Of a stretch of DNA of 6,895 bases, positions 6,132 through 6,895 are shown in pieces. A model generated the notes under the pieces. The model did no database searches. It worked only from the letters and a program-made list of their open reading frames with translations, and had not been told where the DNA came from. Position 1 is the stretch's first letter. Every line of letters starts with the position of its first letter. A program made the position numbers and the translations under genes. The stretch is taken from NCBI GenBank assembly GCA_007134665.1, contig SLKH01000324.1, positions 1 to 6,895 on the forward strand. Direction: 5' to 3'. This stretch comes from Balneolaceae bacterium (GTDB lineage Bacteria > Bacteroidota > Rhodothermia > Balneolales > Balneolaceae).

Positions 6132-6895
6132 ATGGGGCTCAATTTAAACAAACGAACAGATTTAAATACCACATTGATTATGGTGGCTGGTGTATTCCTG
6201 TTTTCTGTAATCATCGGGTATATGGGCCCTGTACAGATGATGGAACTGAAAGTTCGGGACTGGATGTTTGAGCTGCGGGGTGAAAGAAATCTTGATCATT
6301 CGGATATTGTCATTGTTGAAATGAGCCAGACCGCTGATGAAGAGATCCCTTATAAATATCCCTGGCCTACCTATGTATATGCAAAACTGGTTGAAAACCT
6401 GAACAAGGCAGGTGTAAAAGCGATCGGTATTGATGTGATTTTTGACCAGTATGATATTTATGACCTAAAAAACGATTCCCTGTTTGCGGAAACACTTAAT
6501 CGTTATGGGAATGTAATCCTTGCAGGAAGTATGGCTCGCGAAGTAAGAACAACGGATACTGGCGTTGGCCTGCAGCAGACACGGATGGTGATGCCTAACC
6601 CCATCTTGAGAGAGGCAAATCCAAATTCGGTCGGACTTGTCAATACTGTCAGTGACAGGGATGAATTTATACGCAGTTATCTTCTGTATATGGAGGGGAT
6701 TGAAGATACTCATTACTCACTTGGCCTGCAGATGCTTCGATTTTTCGATCAAGATAACACGGTTGAAAAACGTGATACTTATCTGAAATTCGGTTCTTAT
6801 GACATACCTGTGTTTCGGGCAAATACGATGCTTATCAATTACTTCGGTGGTGCAAGGAGCTTTAAATATGTAGGATTTGAGGAGGTGATTGATGA
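6132..6895 (+). CDS. CHASE2-domain transmembrane sensor protein, 5' part only
   Basis: The reading frame stays open to the right edge: 254 complete codons plus two bases. A short cytoplasmic head (about 1-13) precedes one membrane span (about 14-31). A periplasmic CHASE2 domain then begins: LKVRDWMFELRG at 39-50, DIVIVEMSQ at 58-66, YPWPTYVYAKLVENL at 76-90, GVKAIGIDVIFD at 94-105, NVILAG at 127-132, SVGLVN at 166-171, and LINYFGG at 234-240. These match the family pattern of a WPR/WPT segment, an aiGiDi.F motif and an INY.G motif. In known CHASE2 proteins the domain is followed by further membrane spans and then a cytoplasmic output domain, most often adenylate/guanylate cyclase, GGDEF or kinase; which applies here cannot be seen. 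The ATG at 6132 is chosen. An in-frame TTG at 6120, overlapping the TGA stop of the barrel gene, would add MKQL and is possible because the first cluster gene also uses TTG. No clear Shine-Dalgarno is visible for either. Confidence 0.88.
   Translation, partial: MGLNLNKRTDLNTTLIMVAGVFLFSVIIGYMGPVQMMELKVRDWMFELRGERNLDHSDIVIVEMSQTADEEIPYKYPWPTYVYAKLVENLNKAGVKAIGIDVIFDQYDIYDLKNDSLFAETLNRYGNVILAGSMAREVRTTDTGVGLQQTRMVMPNPILREANPNSVGLVNTVSDRDEFIRSYLLYMEGIEDTHYSLGLQMLRFFDQDNTVEKRDTYLKFGSYDIPVFRANTMLINYFGGARSFKYVGFEEVID

Larger units (their letters stand above)
1396..6895 (+). other. Candidate operon: envelope sensing module (sandwich protein, FecR, barrel, CHASE2)
   Basis: Four same-strand genes are spaced by 5, 37 and 8 bp, with no terminator-like hairpin in any gap. 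Each product is exported or membrane-bound. The one strong ribosome binding site and the only promoter candidate lie in front of the first gene. Shared transcription is well supported by spacing; a shared function is inferred. Confidence 0.65.

Noticed and set aside
6059..6271. A 70-codon plus-strand open frame across the barrel/CHASE2 junction
   Set aside because: It overlaps the barrel 3' end and the CHASE2 5' end out of frame; both neighbours have clear protein signatures in their own frames.

Overview
The window looks like chromosomal DNA from a Gram-negative member of the Bacteroidota/Balneolota/Rhodothermota group. The pointers are a Pal/OmpA-type lipoprotein with a long acidic linker, outer-membrane and periplasmic proteins of the style seen in those phyla, mostly SD-poor starts, and AT-rich intergenic DNA. 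The assignment is by style, not by a database match. No mobile element, CRISPR array or phage gene is visible.

Layout. Positions 1-31 form a rho-independent terminator serving the minus strand. Positions 55-612 (minus) encode an OmpA/Pal-family lipoprotein. A gene-free AT-rich stretch follows (613-951). Next is a complete tRNA-Ala(GGC) at 952-1025 with a plausible promoter just upstream. A second gene-free stretch (1026-1395) holds a split direct repeat (ATTCGAAT plus ACTATAAA, two copies about 140 bp apart), several short inverted repeats, a possible promoter and a strong Shine-Dalgarno sequence. From 1396 to the right edge runs one compact plus-strand gene cluster: a secreted two-domain beta-sandwich protein (1396-2607, TTG start), a FecR-domain envelope protein (2613-3329), a large outer-membrane beta-barrel protein with an N-terminal Ig-like region (3367-6123), and the 5' part of a CHASE2-domain transmembrane sensor (6132 to past 6895).

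How the genes may work together. All three complete cluster genes carry export signals or a membrane anchor, and the fourth begins with a transmembrane segment followed by a periplasmic CHASE2 sensor domain. Spacing is 5 bp, 37 bp and 8 bp (or an overlap, if a TTG start is used for the last gene), so co-transcription is likely. The FecR domain is not accompanied by an ECF sigma factor or a TonB-dependent receptor in this window and has no FecR-type cytoplasmic anti-sigma region. An outer membrane/periplasm-to-cytoplasm signalling module reporting through CHASE2 is therefore a reasonable hypothesis, but it is inference. The output domain of the CHASE2 protein lies beyond the window.
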